Source: Mycolicibacterium sp. ND9-15 (GTDB taxonomy: Bacteria > Actinomycetota > Actinomycetes > Mycobacteriales > Mycobacteriaceae). From it: DNA of 64,000 nt. Where the stretch lies: contig NZ_CP142362.1 of NCBI RefSeq assembly GCF_035918395.1, forward strand, positions 3,943,501 through 4,007,500, given 5' to 3'. A program made the translations under genes and the position numbers. Positions 31,165-40,560 of the stretch are shown here, piece by piece. The notes beneath the pieces were generated by a model, which made no database searches, had not been told where the DNA came from, and saw only the letters and a list, made by a program, of their open reading frames with translations. Within the stretch, counting starts at the first letter, position 1. Each line of letters opens with the position of its first letter.

Positions 31165-33249
31165 TCACTCCCTACGCAGCAGATTGAGTCGTTGGTCGGC
31201 GGGGACCTGCGGCATGTTCAAGATGTGTGCCACCGCACGTGCCGGATCGAGACGCACGTAATTGGCGTGACCCCACTGGTATTCGTCGCCGGTGATCTCG
31301 TCGCGCACCCAGAACCGGTCGTAGGGCTCCATCCCGAGCGCGGGCATGTCGAGCCACAGCGTGGCCTCCTCCGGCCCGAACGGGTTGAGTGTGACCACCA
31401 CCAGCACCTGGTCGCCGGTGGCGGGATCGAACTTGCTGAAAGCCAGCAGCGAATCGTTGTCGACGTGATGGAACTTGATGGTGCGTAACTGGTGCAGCGC
31501 GGGATGCAGCTTGCGGATCTCATTGAGCCGGGTGATGAACGGTTCCAGTGATTCGCCGTCGGCCACCGCGGCGTCGAAATCGCGGGGTCGTAGTTCGTAC
31601 TTCTCGGAGTTGAGGTACTCCTCGCTGCCCTCCCGGACGGGACGGTGTTCGTAGAGTTCGTAACCCGAATAGACCCCCCACGCCGAACTCATCGTCGACG
31701 CGAGCACCGCGCGAATCGCGAACATCCCGGGGCCGCCGTGCTGCAGGCTCTCGTGCAGGATGTCGGGGGTGTTGACGAACAGGTTCGGGCACGCGTAGTC
31801 GGCGTGCTCGGCGATCTGTTCGCCGAACTCGATGATCTCCCACTTCGCGGTGCGCCAGGTGAAGTACGAATACGACTGTGTGAAGCCGAGTTTTGCCAAC
31901 CCGTACAAGCGAGCCGGGCGGGTGAACGCCTCCGACAGGAACAGCACGTCTGGGTGCTCGTTCTTCACCTTGCCGATCAGCCAGGCCCAGAAGTTCGGCG
32001 GCTTGGTGTGGGGGTTGTCGACCCGGAAGATCTTGACGCCGTGGGAGATCCAGTGTCGAACCACCCTCAGCACTTCTTCATAGAGTCCGGCCGGGTCGTT
32101 GTCGAAGTTCAGCGGGTAGATGTCCTGGTACTTCTTCGGCGGGTTCTCCGCGTAGGCGATGGTGCCGTCGGGCAGCACGGTGAACCACTCGGGGTGGTTC
32201 TTGGCCCATGGGTGGTCGGGAGCGCACTGCAGCGCGAGGTCGAGCGCGACCTCCATGCCGTCGTCGCGCGCCGCGGCGACGAACTCGTCGAAGTCGTCGA
32301 CGGTGCCCAGCTCCGGATGAATCGCGTCGTGGCCACCCTCGTCGCTACCGATCGCCCACGGTGAGCCGACGTCGCTGGGCGCGGCGGCGACGCTGTTGTT
32401 GCGGCCCTTGCGGTGCACCTTGCCGATCGGGTGGATGGGCGGCAGGTACACCACGTCGAAGCCCATCCGCGCGATGCGGGGCAGCGCCTTGGTGGCGGTC
32501 GCGAAGGTGCCGTGCACCGGGTTGCCCTTGCTGTCCCAACCGCCGGTCGAGCGGGGAAAGAATTCGTACCATGCGCTGAACCGTGCCCCGGGGCGGTCCA
32601 CCCAGACGCCGTACTGCTCGCCGCGGGTGACCAGTTCGCGCAGCGGAAACTCGTCCAGTAGACGGGCGACCTCGGGCGCGAGTGCGGCGCCGGCACGGCT
32701 GAACGGGTCCCCGGGCTGACGCAGCCGCGCCGCGGCTTCGATGAGCGGATAGCGATGCTGTCGCGGCACCCCCGTCGAGGCCCGTTCCAGCAGCTTGGCG
32801 CCGATCAGCAGATCGTTCGACAACTCCGATTCACTCTGCCCCGCGTCGAGCTTGGCGGTCACGTTCTTGCGCCAGGTGGCCACCGGGTCACCCCAGCCGT
32901 CCACCCGAAAAGTCCACAGCCCGGTGCAGTCGGGCGTGAACGCGCCATGGAAGACATCGGGCGTGCGTCCGGTCGACATCGGCAGGTGCTGGGGCTTCTT
33001 GCGCGGCGTGGCGGCGAGCACGGTCTCGATGGGCACGGCCTCGGGCGACGCCAACCCCGGCGGATTGTCGGCGAGCTGTGGGTATCCCAAACCGTGGTAG
33101 CGCACCACCAGCGTGGCAGCGACAGCGTCGTGGCCTTCACGCCAGACTGTGGCGGCGACCGGCACGATCTCTCCGACGACCGCCTTGGCGGGGTAGCGCC
33201 CCCCGGAGACCACCGGCGCGACGTCATCGATCTCGATACGACCGGCCAC
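31165..33249 (-). CDS. glgE: Alpha-1,4-glucan:maltose-1-phosphate maltosyltransferase
   Basis: This 694-aa GH13_3 enzyme extends alpha-glucans with maltosyl units from maltose-1-phosphate. The nucleophile Asp lies in IFRVDNPHTKPPNFW and the acid Glu in LFLSEAFTRP. The N-terminal domain (MAGRIEIDDVAPVVSGGRYPAK) matches mycobacterial GlgE. It is the first gene of the glgE-glgB operon and diverges from glgP. In M. tuberculosis GlgE is a drug target because loss causes toxic maltose-1-phosphate build-up. Confidence 0.97.
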   Translation of the reverse strand: MAGRIEIDDVAPVVSGGRYPAKAVVGEIVPVAATVWREGHDAVAATLVVRYHGLGYPQLADNPPGLASPEAVPIETVLAATPRKKPQHLPMSTGRTPDVFHGAFTPDCTGLWTFRVDGWGDPVATWRKNVTAKLDAGQSESELSNDLLIGAKLLERASTGVPRQHRYPLIEAAARLRQPGDPFSRAGAALAPEVARLLDEFPLRELVTRGEQYGVWVDRPGARFSAWYEFFPRSTGGWDSKGNPVHGTFATATKALPRIARMGFDVVYLPPIHPIGKVHRKGRNNSVAAAPSDVGSPWAIGSDEGGHDAIHPELGTVDDFDEFVAAARDDGMEVALDLALQCAPDHPWAKNHPEWFTVLPDGTIAYAENPPKKYQDIYPLNFDNDPAGLYEEVLRVVRHWISHGVKIFRVDNPHTKPPNFWAWLIGKVKNEHPDVLFLSEAFTRPARLYGLAKLGFTQSYSYFTWRTAKWEIIEFGEQIAEHADYACPNLFVNTPDILHESLQHGGPGMFAIRAVLASTMSSAWGVYSGYELYEHRPVREGSEEYLNSEKYELRPRDFDAAVADGESLEPFITRLNEIRKLHPALHQLRTIKFHHVDNDSLLAFSKFDPATGDQVLVVVTLNPFGPEEATLWLDMPALGMEPYDRFWVRDEITGDEYQWGHANYVRLDPARAVAHILNMPQVPADQRLNLLRRE

Positions 33250-33431
33250 CTACCACTCCTTCGTCCGGTGCGGCCACCGGAGTGCGCCGTCGGCACCGCC
33301 GACGTGGCCGCTGTGTCGTCTGGTCAAGTTCAACAAGCCTCGTCGCGCCCTATACCCACCGTAGTGCGCGGCCCAACCCCGAGCGGGCGAAGGAGTCCGG
33401 CCACCGAGCCTGCGAAACGCCGGATTATCAG

Positions 33432-33437
33432 TAAGGT
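33432..33437 (+). promoter_or_regulatory. Candidate -10 of glgP
   Basis: TAAGGT lies 19 bases before the glgP ATG in the 207-base divergent region shared with glgE. Transcription would start near 33444, just before a four-codon frame (GTG ATG GCC CGA TGA, 33446-33460) whose stop overlaps the glgP ATG. Confidence 0.5.
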
Positions 33438-33456
33438 TGAGTCGCGTGATGGCCCG

Positions 33457-36081
33457 ATGAAAGCCCTGAGAAGGTTCACCGTCCGTGCACATCTACCCGA
33501 CCGACTGGCTGCGCTCGAACGGTTGTCGATCAACCTGCGCTGGTCGTGGGATCGGCCGACGCAGGAGCTGTTCGCGGCGATCGATTCGGAACTGTGGCAG
33601 CAGGTCGGCTGCGACCCTGTGGGCCTGCTGGGCCAGGTCAGCCCCCAGCGCCTGGACGCCCTGGCCGTCGACGAAGAGTTCCTCCGCCGCCTCGACGGGC
33701 TGGCCGCCGATCTCGACGACTACCTGAGCCGACCGCTGTGGTACCAGCAGGAGCTCGAACACGGCGCCCGACTGCCGAACGGCATCGCGTACTTCTCGAT
33801 GGAGTTCGGCGTGGCCGAGTCCCTCCCGAACTACTCGGGCGGGCTTGGCATTCTCGCGGGCGACCATCTCAAATCTGCCTCCGATCTCGGCCTGCCGTTG
33901 ATCGGCGTCGGGCTGTTGTACCGCTCGGGTTACTTTCGGCAGTCGCTGACCGCCGACGGCTGGCAGCACGAGAGCTACCCGGCCCTCGACCCGCAGGGCC
34001 TGCCGCTTCGCCTGCTCACCGACCGGGACGGCCGGCCGGTGCTCGTCGCGGTGGCGATGCCCAGCGAAGCCCCGTACGACAACCAGTTGCGGGCGCGGGT
34101 ATGGATTGCCCAGGTCGGCCGAATTCCGTTGCTGCTGCTGGATTCCGACGTCCCGGAGAACGAGCACGAGCTACGCGGTGTGACCGACCGACTCTACGGG
34201 GGCGACCAGGAGCACAGGATCAGGCAGGAGATGTTGGCCGGGATCGGTGGGGTTCGGGCGATCCGGGCGTTCATCGACTTGGAAGGCCTGCCCTCGCCGG
34301 AGGTGTTCCACATGAACGAGGGGCACGCGGGCTTCCTCGGGGTGGAGCGCATCCGGGAACTCATCGACGCCGGACTCGAGTTCGACACCGCGCTGGCGGT
34401 GGTCCGCGCCTCGACGGTGTTCACCACGCACACCCCGGTGCCGGCCGGCATCGACCGGTTTCCCGCGGAAATGGTCCGGCGGTACTTCGGTGGGTCGACC
34501 GACGGCGCGTCGGGCGAGATGTCGCGGGTGCTGCCCGGGCTACCGCTCGACCGCATCGTCGCGTTCGGCGAAGAGGACGACCTCACCAAGTTCAACATGG
34601 CTCACATGGGCCTACGCCTTGCCCAGCGCGCCAACGGTGTCTCGCAACTGCACGGCAAGGTCAGCCAGCACATGTTCAACGACCTGTGGCGGGGCTTCGA
34701 CTCCGCCGAAGTGCCCATCGGATCGATCACCAACGGTGTGCACGCACCGACGTGGGCCGCGCCGCAGTGGCTCCAACTCGGGTACGAACTGCTCGGCAGC
34801 GAGGACTTGAGCAGCGCGCGGGAACCCGCGGTGTGGGAGCGGCTCCATCAGATCGACACCGGCCATCTGTGGTGGATCCGCTCGCAGTTGCGTGAGCAAC
34901 TCGTCGAAGACGTGCGTGCAAGACTGCGTCGCTCCTTCCTGGAGCGAGGGGCAGCCGAAGCCGAGCTGGGTTGGATCGCAACGGCTTTGGATCCCGGGGT
35001 ACTGACGATTGGATTCGCTCGACGGGTCCCGACCTACAAGCGGCTGACGCTGATGCTGCGCGACCCCGAGCGGTTGGAGCGGCTGCTGCTCGACGAGGAG
35101 CGGCCGATCCAGCTGATCGTCGCGGGTAAGTCCCATCCTGCCGATGACGGTGGCAAGGCGCTGATCCAGCAGGTGGTCAAGTTCGCCGATCGGCCCGAGG
35201 TCCGGCACCGGATCGCGTTCCTACCAGATTACGACATGTCGATGGCGCGCCAGCTCTACTGGGGGTGCGACGTCTGGCTGAACAATCCGTTGCGGCCGCT
35301 GGAGGCGTGCGGTACGTCCGGCATGAAAAGCGCGCTCAACGGCGGATTGAACCTGTCGGTCCGCGACGGGTGGTGGGACGAGTGGTACGACGGGCAGAAC
35401 GGTTGGGAGATTCCGACCGCCGACGGTCTCGCCGACGAGAACCGGCGCGACGACCTCGAGGCGACCGCCCTCTATGACCTGCTCGAGAACTCGGTGGCGC
35501 CGAAGTTCTACGACCGCGACGAGCGCGGTGTCCCGACCCGGTGGGTCGAGATGGTGCGGCACACGTTGATAGACCTCGGGCCCAAGGTGCTCGCGTCGCG
35601 GATGGTGCGCGAGTACACCGAGAAGTACTATGCGCCGGCGGCAGAGTCGCTGCGCCGGACTGTCGAACCGGACGCGAGCGGTCAGCCGTTCGGTGCCGCG
35701 CGGGATGTGGCCAACTACCGCCTGCGCGCTCAGGAGTCGTGGCCGAAGATTCAGATCACCGACGTCGACAGCTACGGACTGCCGGATACGCCGTTGCTGG
35801 GCTCGGAGCTCACGCTGACCGCCACGGTGCATCTGGCGGGCCTGCGCCCTGACGAGGTCGTCGTGCAGGCCGTGCTCGGCCGGGTCGACGCCAGCGATCA
35901 ACTCGTCGACCCGGTGACCGTGCCGATGACTCACACCGGGACCGCCGACGGTGGCAACGATGTGTTCTCCGCATCCGCGCCGCTGCCCGTCGCCGGGCCG
36001 GTGGGCTACACCGTGCGGGTGCTGCCGCACCATCCGCTGTTGGCCGGCGACAACGAGCTCGGCCTCGTCACGCTCGCGTGA
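33457..36081 (+). CDS. glgP: Alpha-glucan phosphorylase
   Basis: This 874-aa GT35-family enzyme releases glucose-1-phosphate from alpha-glucans. It has the short form with an N-terminal DUF3417 region (MKALRRFTVRAHLPDRLAALERLSINLRWSWDR). The PLP-binding lysine is in EACGTSGMKSALNGGLNLSVRDGWW. ATG 33457 is chosen because the 234 codons upstream in frame are antisense to glgE. It degrades the polymer made by the neighbouring GlgE/GlgB. Confidence 0.95.
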   Translation: MKALRRFTVRAHLPDRLAALERLSINLRWSWDRPTQELFAAIDSELWQQVGCDPVGLLGQVSPQRLDALAVDEEFLRRLDGLAADLDDYLSRPLWYQQELEHGARLPNGIAYFSMEFGVAESLPNYSGGLGILAGDHLKSASDLGLPLIGVGLLYRSGYFRQSLTADGWQHESYPALDPQGLPLRLLTDRDGRPVLVAVAMPSEAPYDNQLRARVWIAQVGRIPLLLLDSDVPENEHELRGVTDRLYGGDQEHRIRQEMLAGIGGVRAIRAFIDLEGLPSPEVFHMNEGHAGFLGVERIRELIDAGLEFDTALAVVRASTVFTTHTPVPAGIDRFPAEMVRRYFGGSTDGASGEMSRVLPGLPLDRIVAFGEEDDLTKFNMAHMGLRLAQRANGVSQLHGKVSQHMFNDLWRGFDSAEVPIGSITNGVHAPTWAAPQWLQLGYELLGSEDLSSAREPAVWERLHQIDTGHLWWIRSQLREQLVEDVRARLRRSFLERGAAEAELGWIATALDPGVLTIGFARRVPTYKRLTLMLRDPERLERLLLDEERPIQLIVAGKSHPADDGGKALIQQVVKFADRPEVRHRIAFLPDYDMSMARQLYWGCDVWLNNPLRPLEACGTSGMKSALNGGLNLSVRDGWWDEWYDGQNGWEIPTADGLADENRRDDLEATALYDLLENSVAPKFYDRDERGVPTRWVEMVRHTLIDLGPKVLASRMVREYTEKYYAPAAESLRRTVEPDASGQPFGAARDVANYRLRAQESWPKIQITDVDSYGLPDTPLLGSELTLTATVHLAGLRPDEVVVQAVLGRVDASDQLVDPVTVPMTHTGTADGGNDVFSASAPLPVAGPVGYTVRVLPHHPLLAGDNELGLVTLA

Positions 36082-36253
36082 CCGCGCTCAAGGTCGCCCT
36101 CGACGGCGGACCGTATGGGTCGCCCTGGAATCGGGCTACGTCCTGTTGATGCCCACCTGACTACTCAATTGGGCCGATTCTGGGGCATCCGCTCGACAGC
36201 GACGACCGTCGCGGTAGGTTCCGAAGCGTTGCTAAGGATCGGGAGGGCAGGCA

Positions 36254-36988
36254 GTGACGGTTGGGAGAGTGCTGCGACGCGGCATCACAGGCATCGCCAT
36301 CGTGGGTGTACTGGGGAATGCGGGCGCTGCGCTCGCTTCGGCTGAACCCGATGCTGAGCCCATCGTGGCCGAGGTGGTTGCCGAGGCGGCCCCGCCGCCG
36401 GTGGAGGGTGCGGTCGAGTCGACGCCGCCGGCGGTGAAGGAAGCTCCTGACGGCTGGCGTCTCGAGATGGGCGCCAAGGACGAGACTCAGGCCCCGATAC
36501 CTCCGCTGACGACGGCGTTGTCGTCCCGCGAGTACGAGGTCGGCGGAACCTATATGGGCTCACTGACCGGCCCGGAGGAGGATGAACCACCACAAGGCGC
36601 CCTCGAGGTCGGCTACGAGATCGGCTGCGGCATCGACATGAGCACCTCGAACGGTGTCTCGCTGACCGGCACCGCGGGCATCAGCCCATCGATCGGAATC
36701 CTGGGGATCGACGCCGTCGATACGCTGGATATCGGAATCTTGCCCAGCCTCGGCGGCAACCTCGGCGGTGGCATCACCGTCGGGCTCAAACCAGGTCTGG
36801 TGAACGTGATTCCGGTGACGAAGAAAGAGTTCACCGGCGCCAAGCCGTGGGTGATGGTGAGCAACTTCCGGGTCAAGATCGACGGCTGCGTCGGCGAGTC
36901 GTTCATCCGCTCGTATGCGTTCCTGACCCGGTCGACCGACGAGTCGGAGGCGATCGTCGCCTGGTACGGCGTGACAAAGAAAATCTGA
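36254..36988 (+). CDS. MspA-family porin-like protein with Pro/Glu-rich linker
   Basis: This 244-aa exported protein has a signal peptide (VLRRGITGIAIVGVLGNAGAALASA). A roughly 35-residue acidic, proline-rich stretch (about residues 31-66) follows, and then an MspA-type beta domain (REYEVGGTYMGSLTG, LEVGYEIGCGID, GGGITVGLKPGLVNVIPV, VSNFRVKIDGCVGESFIRSYAFLT). Two cysteines in the mature part could form a disulfide, which classical MspA lacks. A pore or pore-like role in the outer membrane is likely from the family but not proven. The GTG start at 36254 follows GGGAGGGCAG. Confidence 0.82.
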   Translation: MTVGRVLRRGITGIAIVGVLGNAGAALASAEPDAEPIVAEVVAEAAPPPVEGAVESTPPAVKEAPDGWRLEMGAKDETQAPIPPLTTALSSREYEVGGTYMGSLTGPEEDEPPQGALEVGYEIGCGIDMSTSNGVSLTGTAGISPSIGILGIDAVDTLDIGILPSLGGNLGGGITVGLKPGLVNVIPVTKKEFTGAKPWVMVSNFRVKIDGCVGESFIRSYAFLTRSTDESEAIVAWYGVTKKI

Positions 36989-38420
36989 CTAGTCGAACCG
37001 CTTGAAGCAGCGCTCGGCATCGCCGAGTACCCCGAGGCGAAACGCGTCGATGCGTGAGAAGCCCGAGGGCACCGACTCGCCGTTGACGTCGCTGGCCACC
37101 AGCCCGTTGGTCAGGATGCCGGACACGGCTTCGTCGACATCGCCTGCGGTCAGCGCCACGGTGTTGCCGTCCGGGGTGTTCACGCTCTTGGACAACTTGG
37201 TGGTCGCGACGCCGGTCAGGCACGCCGTGCGCAGCGCAGCCTCGGCGTTGTCCAGCGCCACCCCACCCCGCTCGCGCTGGATCGCCTGCATATACCGCGA
37301 CACGAGCACCGAGTAGGCGGTGTTGTCGCCGGTGGCCAGGCCCACCGGATTCCCGATGTCGGACGGCGCGCCCAGCTTCGCGAGCTCATCGAGTTCGACG
37401 GCGATCGTGTTCGTGGCGGGGCAATAGGAAACCGGTGGGCTCGGCCGGGCGTCCGCGCACTCGACGGCAGCGAAGCTCAGCTCGGGCGGGGCGGCCGGTT
37501 CGAACAAGATGTTCATCGCATCGACGACGGCACGCACCGACTCTTCGGAGACGGGCCATTCACCGGTCTCGTCCTCTTCCAGCAGCACCGGCAGATCGCC
37601 TCGCCGTTGGTCGATCTCGCGCATATCGATCGCTGCGCAGGCCGACGGGCCGTCGGTGAAACCGAATTGGAAGGCCGAAAGGCGTTCGAAAGCCGAGCCG
37701 TGCTCGTCGAAACCGGCTTCGGGGTCGTCCTCGTTCAACAGCGGATCGCGGAACGCGATGACGGTCGCCAGCACGTTGTTGAGCCCGTCACCGGTCGACA
37801 GGGTGAAGCGCGGTGAGTTGTCTTCGGCGACCCACCGCATGTAGGCCCCCCCCCAGGCAGTCGGACTGCTGTTCGGATACCAGCGTCGGGGTGGCCTTGT
37901 TCACCAGATCGGCCTGCTCCTGTACTGCGTGGCCGTATTCATGGGCGAGCACCAGTGTCACACCCATGTCGCCGTAATCCTGGCGCAGGCTCGGGAGGAG
38001 TTCGCCGCGATCCCACCCGATGGTGTTGTCGGCATCGCAGAAGCCGGCGTTGACCAGACCGTAGGTGTCCAAGTCGCAGAAACCGGTGTCGTCGAACCCG
38101 TTGGCGTCCCAGGAGTAGAGCCGATCGACCGGCTTGAAATCGCCGCCGAACGCGTTGCGGTAGGCGTCCTCCCAGAATTCCTCGATGTCGCTGATAGCCT
38201 GGCGGGCGAGTTCGTCGGTGTCGCTCTCATCGGTACCGATCACCACACGCGTCGGGCCCAGCGCATCGGGCCGTAAACCGGTCGGCCCGTCAGTCGCCGG
38301 CATTCCCGCAACGCGGAACGGATCGGCGAACACCGAGACGGGTTCGCCTTGCAGGGTGCTGGTGCAGGCGGTCAATGCAAGTGCCGCGGCCACCGCGCCG
38401 AGCGCGCGTCGTCGATTCAT
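36989..38420 (-). pseudogene. Neutral zinc metalloprotease lipoprotein, split by a frameshift in a G9 tract
   Basis: Two frames make one family-like protein. The first (38420 to 37788) starts MNRRRALGAVAAALALTACTS, with lipobox LTAC, and contains the zinc motif VLAHEYGHAVQ and EQQSDCLGG. The second (about 37840 to 36989) continues with YMRWVAEDNSPRFTLSTGDGLNNVL to the end. They meet at nine Gs (37846-37854 on the plus strand as C9). Eight Gs would give a continuous DCLGGAYMRWVAE, matching the ADC-AG-RW pattern of YpfJ-like proteases. It may be a true pseudogene, a phase-variable gene or a sequencing error. It is convergent with, and directly abuts, the MspA-like gene. Confidence 0.8.
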
Positions 38421-38487
38421 GAACGCCGCCTTTCGCGTCGAGGCGGCCTGGGGGCGCGCACTGAACCGCTGCCAGAATAGAAAACAA

Positions 38488-40551
38488 TCAACCCGTGCGT
38501 AGACGTTCGAGCGCCTGACGCACGCGGATGGAGTCGGTGGTGGCCCAGAACGGCGGCAGTGACGCCCGTAGGTAGCCGGCGTAGCGGGCGGTGGCCATCC
38601 GGGAGTCCAGCACGGCGACGACGCCGCGGTCCTCCACGGTGCGCAGCAACCGGCCCGCACCCTGCGCCAGCAGCAGGGCCGCATGGCTTGCGGCGACCGC
38701 CATGAAGCCGTTGCCCCCGCGGGCGGCCACCGCTCGCTGGCGGGCCGAGAGTAGCGGATCGTCCGGCCGCGGAAACGGAATCCGGTCGATCAGGACGAGG
38801 GACAGCGACGGGCCGGGCACGTCGACGCCCTGCCACAGCGACAGCGTCCCGAACAGCGACGTCTCCGGATCGTCGGCGAACCGCTTGACCAACGCCGACG
38901 TGGTGTCCTCGCCTTGGCACAGCACCGGGGTGTCCAACCGCTCGCGCATGATCTCGGCGGCGGCTTTGGCCGCGCGCATCGAGGAGAACAGCCCGAGGGT
39001 CCGGCCACCGGCGGCGGTGATCAGCGCGACGATCTCGTCGAGTTGTTCCGCGGAATTGAATGTCGCCGCCGGGGCGGCTCCGGTGTTGAATGTCGCCGCC
39101 GGGGCGGCTCCGGTGTTGAATGTCGCCGCCGGGGCGGCTCCGGCACCGCTGCCGCGATGTCCCGGCGGGGGCAGGTGCGCTGCGACGTAGAGGATGCCGG
39201 ACTTGGCGTGCTCGAACGGGGATCCGACGTCGACACCCCTCCACTCGGTATCCTCGCCCGTGAGCCCCCAGGCCGACGCCATCGCGTCGAACGTGCCGCC
39301 GATGGTCAGCGTCGCGGACGTCAGCACGGTCGTCGAATCCTCGAAAAGCCTGGTGCGCAACAACGCTGAGACCGACAGCGGGGCTACCCGCAGAATCGTC
39401 CGCACCGTACCGCGCGCTTCTTCGCGATCGACCCACACCACGTCCGCGCGGTCCGGGATGGCGGGTACGAACGAGTCGATGATGCGCGAGGCGGTGTCGG
39501 CGATGTCGGACAACGCGGTGACGGCTTCGGTGCGCGCGGAGGCAGCCGCGGGGTCGCTGGGTGCGGTGCCGATCGCCGAGCGGACCCGGTGCGCGGTGTC
39601 GCGCACCGCGGTCAGGTAGGTCGCCAACTCGTCGTCGAGCACGTCGATGCGGCCCGGTGCGGTGTCGTGGATCGCCGACGACAGCGTCGCCGTCGCGGCC
39701 TCCAACCTTTGCGCCAGTTCCTCGTCGACCAGGCGCGCCGCCCGGCGATGCGCGACACCGAGCGCCGTCGCCGACAACTCACCCGTGGCCACCGATGTCA
39801 CCCGGTCGACCAACTCGTGAGCCTCGTCGACGACGAGCAAGTGGTGTTCGGGCAGCACGGCGGCATCGGAGACGGCGTCGATGGCCAGCAGCGCGTGGTT
39901 GGTGACGATGACATCGGCGCGGCCGGCCTTCTCCCGTGCCTTCTCCGCGAAGCAGTCGGTGCCGAACGGGCATCGGGCCGCGCCGAGGCATTCGCGTGCC
40001 GACACGCTGACCTGTGACCAGGACCGATCCGGCACACCCGGGGTCAAGTCGTCGCGGTCACCGGTATCGGTGTCGGAAGACCATGCGATGAGACGTTGCA
40101 CGTCACGCCCCAGGGCGCTGCTCGCCACCGGCACGAAGAGCTCTTCTTGAGCGCGGTCGTCGGGCTCGGTGGCCGATCCGTTATGGATCTTGTTCAGGCA
40201 CAGGTAGTTCCCGCGACCCTTCAGCAGTGCGAACTCGGGTTCGCGCGGCAGTGCGCCGGCCAGTGACTCAGCCAACCGGGGTAGGTCACGATCGACGAGT
40301 TGGCGCTGCAGCGCGATGGTGGCGGTGGACACGACGACGGGTTCGTCGGCGTCGACGGCCCGTGCGATCGCGGGCACCAGATAGGCCAGTGACTTTCCGG
40401 TGCCCGTCCCCGCCTGCACCGCGAGGTGCTCGCCGGTCTCGAAGGCGTTCGCGACGGCCCGGGCCATTTCGATCTGGCCGGCTCGCTCGCTGCCGCCGAG
40501 GCCGGCGACCGCGGTGGCCAGTAGTTGCGTGATATCCGGCGTGTCCGACGT
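38488..40551 (-). CDS. dinG: DinG-family ATP-dependent helicase, start codon unusual
   Basis: This XPD/DinG-like helicase has Walker A AGTGTGKSLAYLVP, the four-Cys iron-sulfur region (KGRGNYLCLNKI ... CLGAARCPFGTDC), Walker B VVDEAHEL and the C-terminal motifs LWQGVDVPG and QGAGRLLRT. Homology extends upstream of ATG 40467 (ITQLLATAVAGLGGSERAGQIEMARAV) to the stop of pncB in the same frame, but no ATG, GTG or TTG lies there. ACG at 40549-40551, behind AGGGGG, is the best placed start and gives 687 aa; ATG 40467 would give 659 aa. A three-unit TGAAPAATFN repeat interrupts the middle. Confidence 0.85.
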   Translation of the reverse strand, partial: TSDTPDITQLLATAVAGLGGSERAGQIEMARAVANAFETGEHLAVQAGTGTGKSLAYLVPAIARAVDADEPVVVSTATIALQRQLVDRDLPRLAESLAGALPREPEFALLKGRGNYLCLNKIHNGSATEPDDRAQEELFVPVASSALGRDVQRLIAWSSDTDTGDRDDLTPGVPDRSWSQVSVSARECLGAARCPFGTDCFAEKAREKAGRADVIVTNHALLAIDAVSDAAVLPEHHLLVVDEAHELVDRVTSVATGELSATALGVAHRRAARLVDEELAQRLEAATATLSSAIHDTAPGRIDVLDDELATYLTAVRDTAHRVRSAIGTAPSDPAAASARTEAVTALSDIADTASRIIDSFVPAIPDRADVVWVDREEARGTVRTILRVAPLSVSALLRTRLFEDSTTVLTSATLTIGGTFDAMASAWGLTGEDTEWRGVDVGSPFEHAKSGILYVAAHLPPPGHRGSGAGAAPAATFNTGAAPAATFNTGAAPAATFNSAEQLDEIVALITAAGGRTLGLFSSMRAAKAAAEIMRERLDTPVLCQGEDTTSALVKRFADDPETSLFGTLSLWQGVDVPGPSLSLVLIDRIPFPRPDDPLLSARQRAVAARGGNGFMAVAASHAALLLAQGAGRLLRTVEDRGVVAVLDSRMATARYAGYLRASLPPFWATTDSIRVRQALERLRTG
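39056..39145 (-). repeat. In-frame 30-bp tandem repeat, three units, inside dinG
   Basis: Three 30-bp units at 39056, 39086 and 39116 are identical except for the last two bases of the third. Each encodes TGAAPAATFN (the order depends on phase). The unit length is a multiple of three, so copy number can change without breaking the gene. Confidence 0.95.
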
Positions 40552-40560
40552 GGCGGCCCC

